Below, in pieces: positions 16,279-25,085 of a stretch of DNA of 64,000 nucleotides (positions are counted from its first letter, which is position 1; the number at the start of each line of letters is the position of its first letter). The notes under the pieces were generated by a model, which saw only the letters and a list, made by a program, of their open reading frames with translations, was not told the DNA's origin and ran no database searches. Origin of the DNA: Flagellimonas beolgyonensis (GTDB lineage: Bacteria; Bacteroidota; Bacteroidia; Flavobacteriales; Flavobacteriaceae); assembly GCF_003992615.1 (NCBI RefSeq), contig NZ_RZMY01000013.1:474238-538237 (forward strand), written 5' to 3'. A program made the translations under genes and the position numbers.

Positions 16279-19131
16279 TTATTTGCTCAAATACATCTTT
16301 CTCCTGGAATAGAGGTTGTAGAATTCATCGTCTTTTAAACTGTCGATGAACAAGATGCTTTCCCCTGTACTCTTCATTTCAGGTCCGAGGTTTTTGTTCA
16401 CATTCGGGAACTTGTTGAAGGAGAATACGGGTTGTTTTATGGCATAACCTTCCAATTGTGGGTTAAAGTTGAAATCCTTCACCTTTTTCTCGCCCAACAT
16501 CACTTTGGTGGCATAATTCACATAAGGTTCTTTGTACGCCTTGGCAATGAATGGAACTGTTCTCGAAGCCCTCGGGTTGGCCTCAATGATGTATACAGTA
16601 TCATCTTTAATCGCAAACTGAATATTGATCAGTCCTACGGTATTCAAGGCCAAAGCAATCTTTTTGGTGTGATCCTTGATCTGTTGCAACACAAATTCAC
16701 CTAGGTTAAAGGGCGGCAACGTGGCATTGGAGTCCCCTGAATGGATTCCACAGGGCTCAATATGCTCCATGATTCCTATGATATAAACATCCTCACCATC
16801 GCAAATGGCATCCGCCTCTGCCTCAATAGCTCCGTCCAAATAGTGATCAAGTAAAAGCTTATTGTTTGGTATGCTTCTCAAAAGGTCCACCACGTGGGCC
16901 TCCAATTCCTCTTTGTTGATCACAATTTTCATCCCCTGACCGCCCAACACGTAGGAAGGTCTTACCAACAATGGGAAGTTCAGCTCATCTGCCAAGTCCA
17001 AGGCTTCATCCGCTGTCTCAGCAACACCGAATCTTGGATAGGGGATATCATTGTCCTTCAACAAGGTGGAGAAACTTCCCCTGTCCTCGGCCAAATCCAG
17101 GGATTGGAAACTGGTCCCGATGATATTGATACCGTATTTATCCAGTTTTTCGGCCAGTTTCAGAGCGGTTTGGCCACCCAACTGCACGATCACTCCTTCC
17201 GGTTTTTCATGTAGGATGATATCGTAAATGTGCTCCCAGAAGACAGGCTCAAAATACAGCTTGTCCGCTGTATCAAAATCCGTGGAAACGGTTTCGGGGT
17301 TACAGTTGATCATGATGGTCTCGTACCCACACTCCGCAGCGGCCAATACTCCATGAACGCAGCAGTAGTCAAACTCGATACCCTGCCCGATACGGTTGGG
17401 GCCTGACCCGAGCACCACTACTTTCTTTCGATCGGTTACCTCGCTGTCATTCGCCACATAACGATGACCATCAGCGGTTTCTATCTCTTCTTCAAAAGTA
17501 GAGTAGTAATATGGCGTAACCGCTTTAAACTCAGCGGCACAGGTGTCTACCAATTTGTATACCCTATTTATTCCCAAATCGGTACGCTTGCTGTGCACCT
17601 CACTCTCGTAACAATCCAACATGTGAGCGATTTGACGGTCGGCAAAGCCTTTTTGTTTGGCCTCCAACAACAGGGATTTGGGCAAACTTTCGATGGTGTA
17701 TTTGGAAATTTCCAATTCCAAGAAATGCAGCTCTTCGTATTGCTTCAAGAACCACATGTCTATTTTAGTTACTTCGTGGATACGTTTGAGGGGTATCCCC
17801 AATTGAATGGCATCGTAAAGTACGAACACCCGATCCCAACTGGGTACCCGCAATTTTTCCATAATGGTATCGTAATCCTTGTAACCCTTGCCATCTGCAC
17901 CCAAACCATTTCTTTTTATTTCGAGGGATTGCGTGGCCTTGTGCAAGGCTTCTTGGAATGATCGGCCGATTCCCATTACTTCACCTACGGATTTCATCTG
18001 AAGTCCCAATGTTCTATCGGAACCTTCAAACTTATCGAAGTTCCAACGTGGTATTTTCACGATCACATAGTCCAAAGTGGGCTCGAACAATGCCGAAGTG
18101 GACTTGGTGATTTGGTTGTCCAACTCATCCAAAGTGTATCCAATGGCCAATTTGGCCGCAATCTTTGCAATCGGATATCCGGTAGCTTTAGATGCCAAAG
18201 CTGAAGAACGGGAAACCCTTGGATTGATCTCGATGGCGATAATATCTTCTTTTTCATCTGGGCTAACGGCAAACTGTACGTTACATCCTCCCGCAAAATC
18301 CCCGATGCTGCGCATCATGTGGATGGCCATGTCCCGCATTCGCTGGAACGTCCTGTCTGATAAGGTCATGGCAGGTGCCACGGTAATGGAATCCCCGGTG
18401 TGGATACCCATCGGGTCCATGTTTTCAATGGTACAGATGATTACTACGTTGTCATTTTTATCACGAAGCAACTCCAACTCGTATTCCTTCCAACCCATCA
18501 ATGCCTTGTCGATCATGACTTCGTGGATGGGGGAAACTTCCAATCCATGGCTCAACATATCGTCAAAATGTTCGGGATCATACACGATACCCGCCCCTGC
18601 ACCACCAAGGGTAAAGGATGCTCTGATCACCAATGGGAAACCGAATTCCTGTGCGATTTCCTTTCCTTTCAAGAAAGAGGTAGCCGAAGCTTGGGGCGGC
18701 ATGCCGATGCCGATTTTTAGCATCAACTCCCTAAATTTCTCCCGATCCTCGGTAATATTGATCGCATCAATATCCACCCCAATGATCTCTACACCAAAAT
18801 CTTCCCAAATGCCTTTTTCATCTGCCTCAATACAAAGGTTCAATGCTGTTTGTCCGCCCATTGTGGGCAAAACGGCATCAATATTCGGGTGTTTTTTAAG
18901 GATCTCAACAATGGATTTGGTGGTCAATGGTTTTAGGTACACGTGATCGGCCATGGTGGGATCCGTCATGATCGTTGCTGGATTGCTATTGATCAAAATG
19001 GTCTCGATACCATCTTCCCGAAGCGAGCGAAGTGCTTGGGATCCAGAATAATCGAACTCACATGCCTGACCAATGATGATGGGGCCAGAACCAATAATCA
19101 AAATGGAATTGAGGTCTTTTCTTTTTGGCAT
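16279..19131 (-). CDS. carB: Carbamoyl-phosphate synthase large subunit, lacking the C-terminal allosteric domain
   Basis: Makes carbamoyl phosphate from bicarbonate, ATP and glutamine-derived ammonia for pyrimidine and arginine synthesis. The two ATP-grasp halves are clear: GSGPIIIGQACEFDYSG and EINPRVSRSSALASKATGYP in the first, GSGPNRIGQGIEFDY and EANPRASRTVPF in the second. At 950 residues it is about 120 shorter than E. coli CarB (1073): it stops just after the LGPEMKSTGES segment, where the MGS-like allosteric domain would begin. I recall the same short form in other Flavobacteriia. carA is not adjacent. It lies downstream of rpmH on the same strand, beyond the rpmH terminator. Confidence 0.96.
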   Translation of the reverse strand: MPKRKDLNSILIIGSGPIIIGQACEFDYSGSQALRSLREDGIETILINSNPATIMTDPTMADHVYLKPLTTKSIVEILKKHPNIDAVLPTMGGQTALNLCIEADEKGIWEDFGVEIIGVDIDAINITEDREKFRELMLKIGIGMPPQASATSFLKGKEIAQEFGFPLVIRASFTLGGAGAGIVYDPEHFDDMLSHGLEVSPIHEVMIDKALMGWKEYELELLRDKNDNVVIICTIENMDPMGIHTGDSITVAPAMTLSDRTFQRMRDMAIHMMRSIGDFAGGCNVQFAVSPDEKEDIIAIEINPRVSRSSALASKATGYPIAKIAAKLAIGYTLDELDNQITKSTSALFEPTLDYVIVKIPRWNFDKFEGSDRTLGLQMKSVGEVMGIGRSFQEALHKATQSLEIKRNGLGADGKGYKDYDTIMEKLRVPSWDRVFVLYDAIQLGIPLKRIHEVTKIDMWFLKQYEELHFLELEISKYTIESLPKSLLLEAKQKGFADRQIAHMLDCYESEVHSKRTDLGINRVYKLVDTCAAEFKAVTPYYYSTFEEEIETADGHRYVANDSEVTDRKKVVVLGSGPNRIGQGIEFDYCCVHGVLAAAECGYETIMINCNPETVSTDFDTADKLYFEPVFWEHIYDIILHEKPEGVIVQLGGQTALKLAEKLDKYGINIIGTSFQSLDLAEDRGSFSTLLKDNDIPYPRFGVAETADEALDLADELNFPLLVRPSYVLGGQGMKIVINKEELEAHVVDLLRSIPNNKLLLDHYLDGAIEAEADAICDGEDVYIIGIMEHIEPCGIHSGDSNATLPPFNLGEFVLQQIKDHTKKIALALNTVGLINIQFAIKDDTVYIIEANPRASRTVPFIAKAYKEPYVNYATKVMLGEKKVKDFNFNPQLEGYAIKQPVFSFNKFPNVNKNLGPEMKSTGESILFIDSLKDDEFYNLYSRRKMYLSK

Positions 19132-19167
19132 TCTACTAGGGTGTTTCTCGTTATTTGGTTTTATGTC

Positions 19168-19202
19168 AAAAAAAAGGTGTTACCTAGAAAAGTAACACCT
19201 TT
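19168..19202 (-). terminator. Rho-independent terminator of rpmH
   Basis: Stem arms 19192-19202 and 19173-19183 pair over 11 bp (GTAACACCTTT with its complement) around an 8-nt loop; reading leftward, a T run (A run 19168-19175 on the plus strand) follows. It separates rpmH from carB on the same strand. Confidence 0.8.
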
Positions 19203-19225
19203 AATTTAAATTTTAAAAACTATCA

Positions 19226-19384
19226 TTATTTTTTGTGTCTTGGCTCAGAGGAAACAGTCAATCTCTTTCTTCCTTTGGCTCTTCTTCTCGCAAGAACTTT
19301 TCTACCATTGGCAGTCGCCATGCGCTCTCTAAAACCATGTTTGTTTCTTCTCTTCCTTTTTGACGGCTGATACGTTCTTTTCAT
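19226..19384 (-). CDS. rpmH: 50S ribosomal protein L34
   Basis: 52-residue basic ribosomal protein, too short for a long-ORF search. From the ATG at 19382-19384 it reads [20 protein letters not shown] and continues [20 protein letters not shown], ending EPRHKK, which is the universal L34 pattern. It has its own TTG-19-TATATTTG promoter upstream and a hairpin terminator downstream. In many bacteria rpmH lies next to rnpA and dnaA; here it instead precedes carB. Confidence 0.97.
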   Translation of the reverse strand: MKRTYQPSKRKRRNKHGFRERMATANGRKVLARRRAKGRKRLTVSSEPRHKK

Positions 19385-19446
19385 TGCGAAATTGTTTTAT
19401 CTATATTGTTGACGGAGAAACATTGGTCCCCGGAAAATTCTGGGCG

Positions 19447-19476
19447 CAAATATACGAAGACTTTTTACTTTGACAA
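19447..19476 (-). promoter_or_regulatory. Promoter of rpmH, Bacteroidota consensus
   Basis: On the minus strand: TTG (19476-19474), 19-bp spacer, TATATTTG (19454-19447). A perfect match to TTG-19-TAnnTTTG, with a predicted leader of about 55 nt before the L34 ATG. Confidence 0.8.
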
Positions 19477-19509
19477 GTCTTCATCAAAAATATTTAAATA
19501 AGTTTTTAG

Positions 19510-19517
19510 TACTTTTG
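19510..19517 (+). promoter_or_regulatory. Possible -7 element for the 19552 gene
   Basis: TACTTTTG fits TAnnTTTG and lies 35 bp before the ATG at 19552. No TTG at the right spacing upstream, so only half the promoter is supported. Confidence 0.4.
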
Positions 19518-19551
19518 CCAGCTCTCGAACAAAGCTAAAAAATACCGATCC

Positions 19552-20067
19552 ATGTTCAATAAAAATATCAAGCTCGTCATTGCTGTCCTTATTATCGCCT
19601 ATGCCGTTTATCAGTTTGTGGAAGGTAATATTGGTAATGGCATTGCCCTAATTTTGCTGTCCACCGTGTTCATCTTCCTGTATTTTAGGAACGAATTTAT
19701 TCTGTTGGCCTTTTTACAGATGCGGAAACAGGATTTGGAGGGCACCCAAAAATGGCTTGATAAGATCAAGAACCCCGAGTCGGCCTTGATCAAAAAACAA
19801 CAGGGGTACTTTAACTACCTGCACGGCATCATCTACTCCCAAAAAAACCTGACCCAGGCCGAAAAATACTTCAAAAAGGCCCTAAAGTTTGGTTTGACCA
19901 TGGATTATGATGTGGCCATGACCAAATTGAGCTTGGCCGGGATTGCTATGCAAAAACGCAGAAAGCGTGAAGCTACCCAATTGTTGCAGGAAGCCAAGAA
20001 ATTGGACAAGAACAACATGCTTACGGAGCAGATCAAGATGATGCAGCAGCAGATGAAGAAGATTTAA
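19552..20067 (+). CDS. Membrane-anchored TPR-like protein of unknown function
   Basis: 171 residues. Two hydrophobic helices (about 6-24 and 29-47, the second GIALILLSTVFIFLYF) form an N-terminal hairpin; the cytoplasmic part contains a TPR-like pair, QQGYFNYLHGIIYSQKNLTQ and the following AEKYFKKALKFG, then a basic coiled segment rich in Lys, Gln and Met (EQIKMMQQQMKKI). It looks like a small Flavobacteriaceae core protein; no enzyme motif. It is divergent from rpmH. Confidence 0.75.
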   Translation: MFNKNIKLVIAVLIIAYAVYQFVEGNIGNGIALILLSTVFIFLYFRNEFILLAFLQMRKQDLEGTQKWLDKIKNPESALIKKQQGYFNYLHGIIYSQKNLTQAEKYFKKALKFGLTMDYDVAMTKLSLAGIAMQKRRKREATQLLQEAKKLDKNNMLTEQIKMMQQQMKKI

Positions 20068-20178
20068 TCCATTACTCCTTCTCAATTACTTTTCTTTTTA
20101 GTTGGATTGGCCATGCGTCAATCCAAACATTTTATTGCTCAATTTCCGGTGGAACTTTAGTCCGAAAAATACTAACTT

Positions 20179-20725
20179 CACTTATCGTTCGCTAAAAATC
20201 ATTGAAACGATGTTTAGCTAACCGTTGGCATTCATTAAAATATGGAACTTATATTATTACAATGGTGGTCACCTGAAGTTAGACCTGATCATTCTCAAGA
20301 TGAATATTGGGACCAAATGATTCATCCTGAAGATTTAAATTTTGTTTCAAAAGAGAAGTTTAACACTTCAATATTTCTTCATCTAAATAACGATGGTGAG
20401 TATCTTGTTTTGAGTGATTTAAAAAATGAATTTCGTGTAAAACCAATTTGCACAAGAAAAGTCAAATATGAAGGATTTTCCTTAAATGATAATGTTGAAA
20501 CCATTCCAAATGAAGGTAAGAACACAAAAAGAGAAGGAAGAATAATCTCCATGTTCTACCATTACAAGGATGAATGTATCATCTATCAAATCTCTGATCA
20601 AACAGGAAATATTTTAAAAAAACAATACAGAAAATCTGATTTAAAAAAAACGAATGCCAACAAAGGCTAAGTTACTTACCTAACCTACCACACCGTCTGC
20701 GAAACTTAGCCGGGGACGATAAGTG
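20179..20725. repeat. Nested inverted repeats bracketing a small A+T-rich ORF (cassette-like)
   Basis: Outer pair: CACTTATCGT at 20179-20188 and its exact complement at 20716-20725. Inner pair: TTGGCATTCATT at 20225-20236 versus the complement of 20649-20660, with one mismatch. Between outer and inner repeat each side has its own hairpin: 20191-20218 (GCTAAA...TTTAGC, imperfect) on the left, and GGCTAAGTT (20665-20673)/AACTTAGCC (20703-20711, perfect) on the right. The ORF 20242-20670 sits inside and its stop lies within the right hairpin. The arrangement looks like a mobile cassette; no integrase or transposase is present in the window. Confidence 0.7.
20242..20670 (+). CDS. Hypothetical protein in a cassette-like element
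   Basis: 142-residue soluble protein, starting MELILLQWWSPEVRPDHSQD and ending KKTNANKG; no signal peptide or membrane segment, and no family that I recognise. Trp/Tyr residues near the start and the YHYKDECIIYQISDQTG stretch suggest a small beta-rich fold. It is clearly more A+T-rich than its neighbours and its last six codons and stop come from the flanking inverted repeat. The frame is intact, so it may be expressed. The context suggests recent acquisition as a unit. Confidence 0.6.
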   Translation: MELILLQWWSPEVRPDHSQDEYWDQMIHPEDLNFVSKEKFNTSIFLHLNNDGEYLVLSDLKNEFRVKPICTRKVKYEGFSLNDNVETIPNEGKNTKREGRIISMFYHYKDECIIYQISDQTGNILKKQYRKSDLKKTNANKG

Positions 20726-20778
20726 CAACTCCAAAAAGCACATTCTTTTCGCCTTTTACATGTAGATCAAATCTTGGA

Positions 20779-21495
20779 ATGACTAATCGTTATATCCCTA
20801 CATTTGTTAGATTTACATTATTACATGCCAACCCTATGTATTACCCGCTTTGCCTCAATGGCATTACCATCCATCCTTTATTCGGCGATTTCCTAAAAGG
20901 AAAGCCCTATATCTTTGATTTTTCCTCCAACAATCCCAAAACACTGGAGTACACCCTTTTTGATTTCCAGCAGTTCAATGCGATGGTTTTTGATGAGTTG
21001 GAGGCATCCAATCACCAATGGGGCATTGGCAAATATCTGGAAGAACGAAAAAGCCTTTTAAGGGCTTACCCCAATATTATTGAAGAACAACGGTATTATC
21101 ATCTTGGACTGGATATTGTAGTGCCTTACAATACTCCAATGTTTGCTCCACTGGATGCTGAGGTCTACGAAACCGGGAAAGAAACCACAGTGGGCAATTA
21201 CGGGGGCTACATCATTCTAAAACATGATGTTGGCGGAGTCGTATTTTATTCCTTGTACGGACATTTGAAAACCCCACATTTGGTAAACGTAGGAGAAAAG
21301 ATTAAGGCGGGACAAGAATTTGCGCGCATCGGACAAGAAAGTGATAGCGGGGGTTGGTTTTGCCATGTGCATTTACAAATTCTCACCCAAGCAGCCATGG
21401 ATGAGGGTTATAAGAATTGGGGGTACATTTCGCCAGCATTACTGCCAAAAGTGGAAACGTATTTCCCTTCGCCGTATTTTCTGTTCAACTATTAA
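20779..21495 (+). CDS. M23 family metallopeptidase (LytM-like)
   Basis: 238 residues. The zinc-peptidase domain occupies about residues 110-215 with HLGLD (His and Asp ligands), then YGHL and HVHLQ, the conserved HxH. Members cut peptidoglycan cross-bridges or regulate amidases. There is no signal peptide, which is odd for a wall enzyme; the N-terminal 100 residues (NPMYYPLCLNGITIHPLFGD) have no motif I know. A start later than 20779 would not add a signal. It is convergent with the lytic transglycosylase gene 20 bp away. Confidence 0.87.
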   Translation: MTNRYIPTFVRFTLLHANPMYYPLCLNGITIHPLFGDFLKGKPYIFDFSSNNPKTLEYTLFDFQQFNAMVFDELEASNHQWGIGKYLEERKSLLRAYPNIIEEQRYYHLGLDIVVPYNTPMFAPLDAEVYETGKETTVGNYGGYIILKHDVGGVVFYSLYGHLKTPHLVNVGEKIKAGQEFARIGQESDSGGWFCHVHLQILTQAAMDEGYKNWGYISPALLPKVETYFPSPYFLFNY

Positions 21496-21515
21496 TGGGA
21501 TAGATAAATATCTGC

Positions 21516-22484
21516 CTACTTCCCAGCGTTCCCTACGCGGTAGTACCCCTTATTCGGAATCTCCACCACATATTTTTTTCGGGATGTATTGTTCAAATGC
21601 GGTTCGCGCAACCATGGATTGTGGCGCTTCAACACTTTGTAGTTGATTTCGTAGAGTTCGGCAAAATCGGCCCAACTGGTTACGGCCGTATCCACCTCCA
21701 CGGTGAAGGTGGGCACTTTTTCATACAGGTCCTTTTCCTCTACCTTAAACCCATATTTCTCAGGATGGGATATAATTTCCTTGATGGCCATGATACGGAA
21801 CAGGTAACGACCTGTTTCTTGACCCAACAATAGATCATAGTAATCATCCACTTGTTGGATACCCATATACTTCTGGATACCGCTAGGTCCTGCGTTGTAG
21901 GCCGCAGCAGTCAAGGTCCAGCTGCCGAAACGCTCTTTCCATTTTTTGATATAGTCACAGGCCACTTGCGTGGCTTTTTCCACATGGTAGCGCTCATCCA
22001 CGTTGTCGTTTACTTCTAGGCCATATTCCCTTCCGGTGGCTTTCATGATCTGCCAAAAACCGGTAGCACCCGCAGGGGAAACCACATTTTCCAAGCCACT
22101 TTCGGCCACGGCCAAATATTTAAAGTCATCAGGAATACCGTTCTTTTTCAAAATGGGCTCAATGATGGGGAAGTATTTGTTGGCGCGCTTCATCAACAAC
22201 AAGGCGTTGGACTGCCAATAGGTGTTCACCAAAAACTCACGGTCCACACGCTCCATGATCTCAGGGTCATCCAAAGGAACAGGCTCTCCTGCAAAATTGA
22301 GATCCTCTGGAATTTCGATGGCACTGATCTGATACCCCTCCGCCACATTTTTATCCGAAACTTCATTTTTAGTTGTAGTGGATTCCGGAGATTCCACCCC
22401 GTCGGTCGACTGTACGGCAAAAATCAAGGTACCCGCAACCGCCAACAATCCAATAAACGCCAATATATTTTTGATGTATTTCAT
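21516..22484 (-). CDS. Lytic transglycosylase, SLT domain (MltD-like)
   Basis: 322 residues from ATG 22484 (MKYIKNILAFIGLLAVAGTL); a TTG two codons earlier is possible. After the N-terminal signal/anchor, the SLT domain shows the catalytic Glu in AVAESGLEN, then SPAGATGFWQIMKATG and AAAYNAGPSGI, all diagnostic of soluble-type/MltD transglycosylases that cleave the MurNAc-GlcNAc bond. The C-terminal 60 residues (YEINYKVLKRHNPWLRE) resemble a LysM-like or linker region but without a full LysM. Convergent with the M23 gene, so two wall-active enzymes sit side by side. Confidence 0.92.
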   Translation of the reverse strand: MKYIKNILAFIGLLAVAGTLIFAVQSTDGVESPESTTTKNEVSDKNVAEGYQISAIEIPEDLNFAGEPVPLDDPEIMERVDREFLVNTYWQSNALLLMKRANKYFPIIEPILKKNGIPDDFKYLAVAESGLENVVSPAGATGFWQIMKATGREYGLEVNDNVDERYHVEKATQVACDYIKKWKERFGSWTLTAAAYNAGPSGIQKYMGIQQVDDYYDLLLGQETGRYLFRIMAIKEIISHPEKYGFKVEEKDLYEKVPTFTVEVDTAVTSWADFAELYEINYKVLKRHNPWLREPHLNNTSRKKYVVEIPNKGYYRVGNAGK

Positions 22485-22528
22485 AGCCAAACCTTTTAAA
22501 GTACTGTAAAGATAGTATTTAGACGAGA

Positions 22529-23191
22529 TTATTGTGAAATTATTGCCGGAAGATGTTCATTGAACCATTTATATCGATGAATGATCATCGTATGGGTTCC
22601 ATTGTGCACTGGAATACAGTCCTTTATGTTGGAAATCGGAAAAACGGTGTCCTTTTCGCCATGTATGTGCACCACATTGGCTGCCGGTACTTCCTGGTCC
22701 CAATTTACGATTTGATCAATGGACCAATCAATATAATATTTGTCACGAAGCGATAGATATTGCTCGTACAAATGTAGCCTTTTGTTGACGGATTCCCCAA
22801 AGGCATACTTGGCCAACAACTCTACATTGTTCACCAAGCCCGTCGGCAGCAATTTATGCACCTTGGTGTATTTGGCAAACAACATTCTTTTGGGAAGCTC
22901 ATGTTTGCTCTTTACTGAAGAAACCACAATGGTTTTTTGTATCGGCATGATCCTGGCCATTTCCTGTACCAACATACCCCCAAACGATACACCGAGCAGC
23001 ACTGGGCTTGGCACATCAATATAACTGCACATCTTTTGGGCATACTCGGGGAGTGACATGCCTTTATCAGGTACGAACCATTCCAACCGATGTGTTTCAA
23101 ATTGGTCTGACGGTAAGGAGATCCCATCAAAAATGGAGGGGTTGGCCGCCATCCCGGGCATAAGGTAAACATGGGTTTTATTATCGGGCAT
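22529..23191 (-). CDS. Alpha/beta hydrolase
   Basis: 220 residues, cytoplasmic. The nucleophile elbow GVSFGG (Ser in the centre) follows PSPVLL, the oxyanion region is YLMPGMAAN near the start, the acid is likely Asp in HIHGEKDTVFPIS, and the His lies in NGTHTMIIHR. Complete small-lid hydrolase; natural substrate unknown. Starts at ATG 23191, 38 bp upstream of the transglycosylase start region on the same strand. Confidence 0.88.
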   Translation of the reverse strand: MPDNKTHVYLMPGMAANPSIFDGISLPSDQFETHRLEWFVPDKGMSLPEYAQKMCSYIDVPSPVLLGVSFGGMLVQEMARIMPIQKTIVVSSVKSKHELPKRMLFAKYTKVHKLLPTGLVNNVELLAKYAFGESVNKRLHLYEQYLSLRDKYYIDWSIDQIVNWDQEVPAANVVHIHGEKDTVFPISNIKDCIPVHNGTHTMIIHRYKWFNEHLPAIISQ

Positions 23192-23238
23192 ATCGCATCA
23201 AATATCGATAAGCCCTAGGAATTTAGCAATATTTTGAC

Positions 23239-23246
23239 TAATTTTG
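23239..23246 (+). promoter_or_regulatory. Possible -7 element for the GNAT-like gene
   Basis: TAATTTTG matches TAnnTTTG, about 105 bp before ATG 23353. No TTG at the correct distance upstream. Confidence 0.3.
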
Positions 23247-23352
23247 TATCCCTTTTGCAGCTTACCCCAACTAATTGACTAAAAATTTTAACGGGGATTG
23301 ATAAAATTGTCGTTTTGGCAATTTTACAAAGTCATTAACAAAACAGGACTCT

Positions 23353-23646
23353 ATGACACAAATGGAAATCAATGACAATAGTTTCTTACGCCAATTTGAA
23401 ACTAGGGTCAATGGGCATTTAGCCAAAATTGAGTACTCTTCACAAGAGCGCAAGGTATTTTTGACCAAGCTGGTTATTCCAGAAGAAATTGAACAAGAAG
23501 GTTTTAAAGAGGAATTTATCAAAGCCGTACTTCACGAAATTCAGGAAAAAAACCTAAGAGTGGTGCCCACTAGCCCACAAATTGCCGGGTTCTTGCGAAA
23601 AAACAGACAGTATAAGGAAATGTTGCCTGTTGGTATCCGCATCTGA
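23353..23646 (+). CDS. Small GNAT-like N-acetyltransferase (YjdJ/CG type)
   Basis: 97 residues matching the short GCN5-related family typified by YjdJ: GHLAKIEYSSQERKVFLTKL, then an EGFKEEFIKAVLHEIQEKN helix and the ending VPTSPQIAGFLRKN. These minimal acetyltransferases lack several strands of larger GNATs; substrates are unknown. It is a single gene on the plus strand, followed 27 bp later by a terminator and convergent with mtaB. Confidence 0.8.
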   Translation: MTQMEINDNSFLRQFETRVNGHLAKIEYSSQERKVFLTKLVIPEEIEQEGFKEEFIKAVLHEIQEKNLRVVPTSPQIAGFLRKNRQYKEMLPVGIRI

Positions 23647-23673
23647 TCCAACAGCACCTCCTTACAAATTAAG

Positions 23674-23700
23674 ACCTCTCTGAAACGGGAGGTTTTTTTA
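23674..23700 (+). terminator. Rho-independent terminator after the GNAT-like gene
   Basis: Stem ACCTCTC (23674-23680) / GGGAGGT (23687-23693) with a 6-nt loop and a seven-T run starting 23694. The T run reaches the last codons of the convergent mtaB gene. Confidence 0.8.
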
Positions 23701-25026
23701 TGCCATAACGTTATCGGAAATAAATTCGAAACGCACCAGTCCGTCCTCATCGATCTCGGTCAATTCCACTTGGTGCAGGGTATTTACCAAATCGGGGTTC
23801 CATGGTGCCTTTACCTTTACATAGTTTTCGGTAAAACCGTGGATATAGCCCATTTTGTTCTCCCCTTCAAATAAAACTGTGCGCACCGTGCCCAGCTGAC
23901 TTTCATAGAAAGCCCGTCGCTTTTTGGCAGATAGGCCGCGAAGCATTTTGCTGCGCTTACTGCGCACTTTTTGGGGAACAACATCCCCCATTTCGGCCGC
24001 AAGGGTGTTGTCGCGCTCCGAATAGGTGAATACATGCAGGTAGGAAATGTCCAATTCGTTCAAGAAATGGTAGGTTTTCAAGAAATGTTCATCTGTCTCC
24101 CCGGGAAAACCTACGATTACATCCACACCGATACAGGCATGCGGCATAGCCTTTTTAATGCGCTTCACCCGATCCACGTACAGATTAGACAAGTAACGGC
24201 GACGCATTTTTTTCAGGATGTCGTCACTACCACTTTGCAAGGGTATATGAAAATGCGGTACGAAGGAGTTGCTTTGGGCCACAAAATCGATGGTCTCATT
24301 TTTCAACAAGTTGGGCTCAATGGAGGAAATGCGCAATCGGTGAATCCCTTCTACCTGACCCAAAGCTTTAACCAAGTCAAAAAAGGTATGTTCGTGCCGC
24401 TTGTTGCCAAACTCACCCTTGCCATAATCTCCAATATTGACTCCAGTTAAAACAATTTCCTTGATGTCCTTGGAAGCAATCTCCTTGGCATTGTACAATA
24501 CGTTATCCAAAGTATCGCTACGGGAGATGCCACGGGCCAGCGGTATGGTACAGTAGGTGCATTTGTAATCGCAGCCATCCTGAACCTTTAAAAAAGCACG
24601 GGTACGGTCGCCAATGGCGTAACTGCCTACATAAAAATCGGCATCTTCAATCTCGCAAGAGTGCACCTCGCCCCTATCATTTTTGGTGAGATCGTTCAGG
24701 TAATCGGTGATCTTGAATTTTTCCGTGGCACCCAACACCAAATCCACACCATCCACGGCGGCCAGTTCTTCGGGCTTCAATTGGGCGTAGCACCCCACCG
24801 CCGCTACAAAGGCTTCGGGATTGGCCTTTTGGGCCTGTTTTACGATGGTCTTGAAACGCTTATCGGCATTCTCGGTCACGGAACAGGTGTTGATCACATA
24901 CACGTCGGCCTTTTCAGAAAAATCCACACGCTCAAAGTCCTCCTTTTCAAAACTCCTCGCAATCGTGGAAGTTTCGGAAAAGTTGAGCTTACAACCCAGT
25001 GTGTAAAAGGCTACTTTTTTGTTCAT
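23698..25026 (-). CDS. mtaB: tRNA t6A37 methylthiotransferase MtaB
   Basis: Radical-SAM enzyme that adds a methylthio group to C2 of N6-threonylcarbamoyladenosine 37 in tRNA. 442 residues: N-terminal UPF0004 domain with TLGCKLNFSET, INTCSVTENADKR and VGCYAQLKPEEL, giving three cluster Cys; the radical-SAM motif CDYKCTYC (CxxxCxxC) near residue 150; and a C-terminal TRAM-like domain. The TLGCKLN start and VTENADKR separate MtaB from MiaB and RimO. Starts at ATG 25026. Confidence 0.93.
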   Translation of the reverse strand: MNKKVAFYTLGCKLNFSETSTIARSFEKEDFERVDFSEKADVYVINTCSVTENADKRFKTIVKQAQKANPEAFVAAVGCYAQLKPEELAAVDGVDLVLGATEKFKITDYLNDLTKNDRGEVHSCEIEDADFYVGSYAIGDRTRAFLKVQDGCDYKCTYCTIPLARGISRSDTLDNVLYNAKEIASKDIKEIVLTGVNIGDYGKGEFGNKRHEHTFFDLVKALGQVEGIHRLRISSIEPNLLKNETIDFVAQSNSFVPHFHIPLQSGSDDILKKMRRRYLSNLYVDRVKRIKKAMPHACIGVDVIVGFPGETDEHFLKTYHFLNELDISYLHVFTYSERDNTLAAEMGDVVPQKVRSKRSKMLRGLSAKKRRAFYESQLGTVRTVLFEGENKMGYIHGFTENYVKVKAPWNPDLVNTLHQVELTEIDEDGLVRFEFISDNVMA

Positions 25027-25051
25027 GGGATCACTTTGCCAAATAGGGCCG

Positions 25052-25059
25052 CAAAGATA
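25052..25059 (-). promoter_or_regulatory. -7 element for mtaB
   Basis: On the minus strand TATCTTTG fits TAnnTTTG, about 25 bp before the mtaB ATG. The -33 position falls at the edge of the GGGTGAA array and has no TTG, so the repeat expansion borders or has replaced the upstream part of the promoter. Confidence 0.5.
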
Positions 25060-25085
25060 ATGATTTGTTGGGAGTTATGGTATAG

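Noticed and set aside
18077..18946. 289-codon open frame on the plus strand
   Set aside because: Antisense to carB, which has complete family motifs; a shadow.
20179..20725. Integron attC sites
   Set aside because: The ends form hairpins but do not fit the attC core consensus (GTTRRRY / RYYYAAC at the right places) and no integrase is present.
23302..23326. 8-bp hairpin TAAAATTG...CAATTTTA before the GNAT-like gene
   Set aside because: A+T-only stem, close to what chance gives in such DNA; no clear function.
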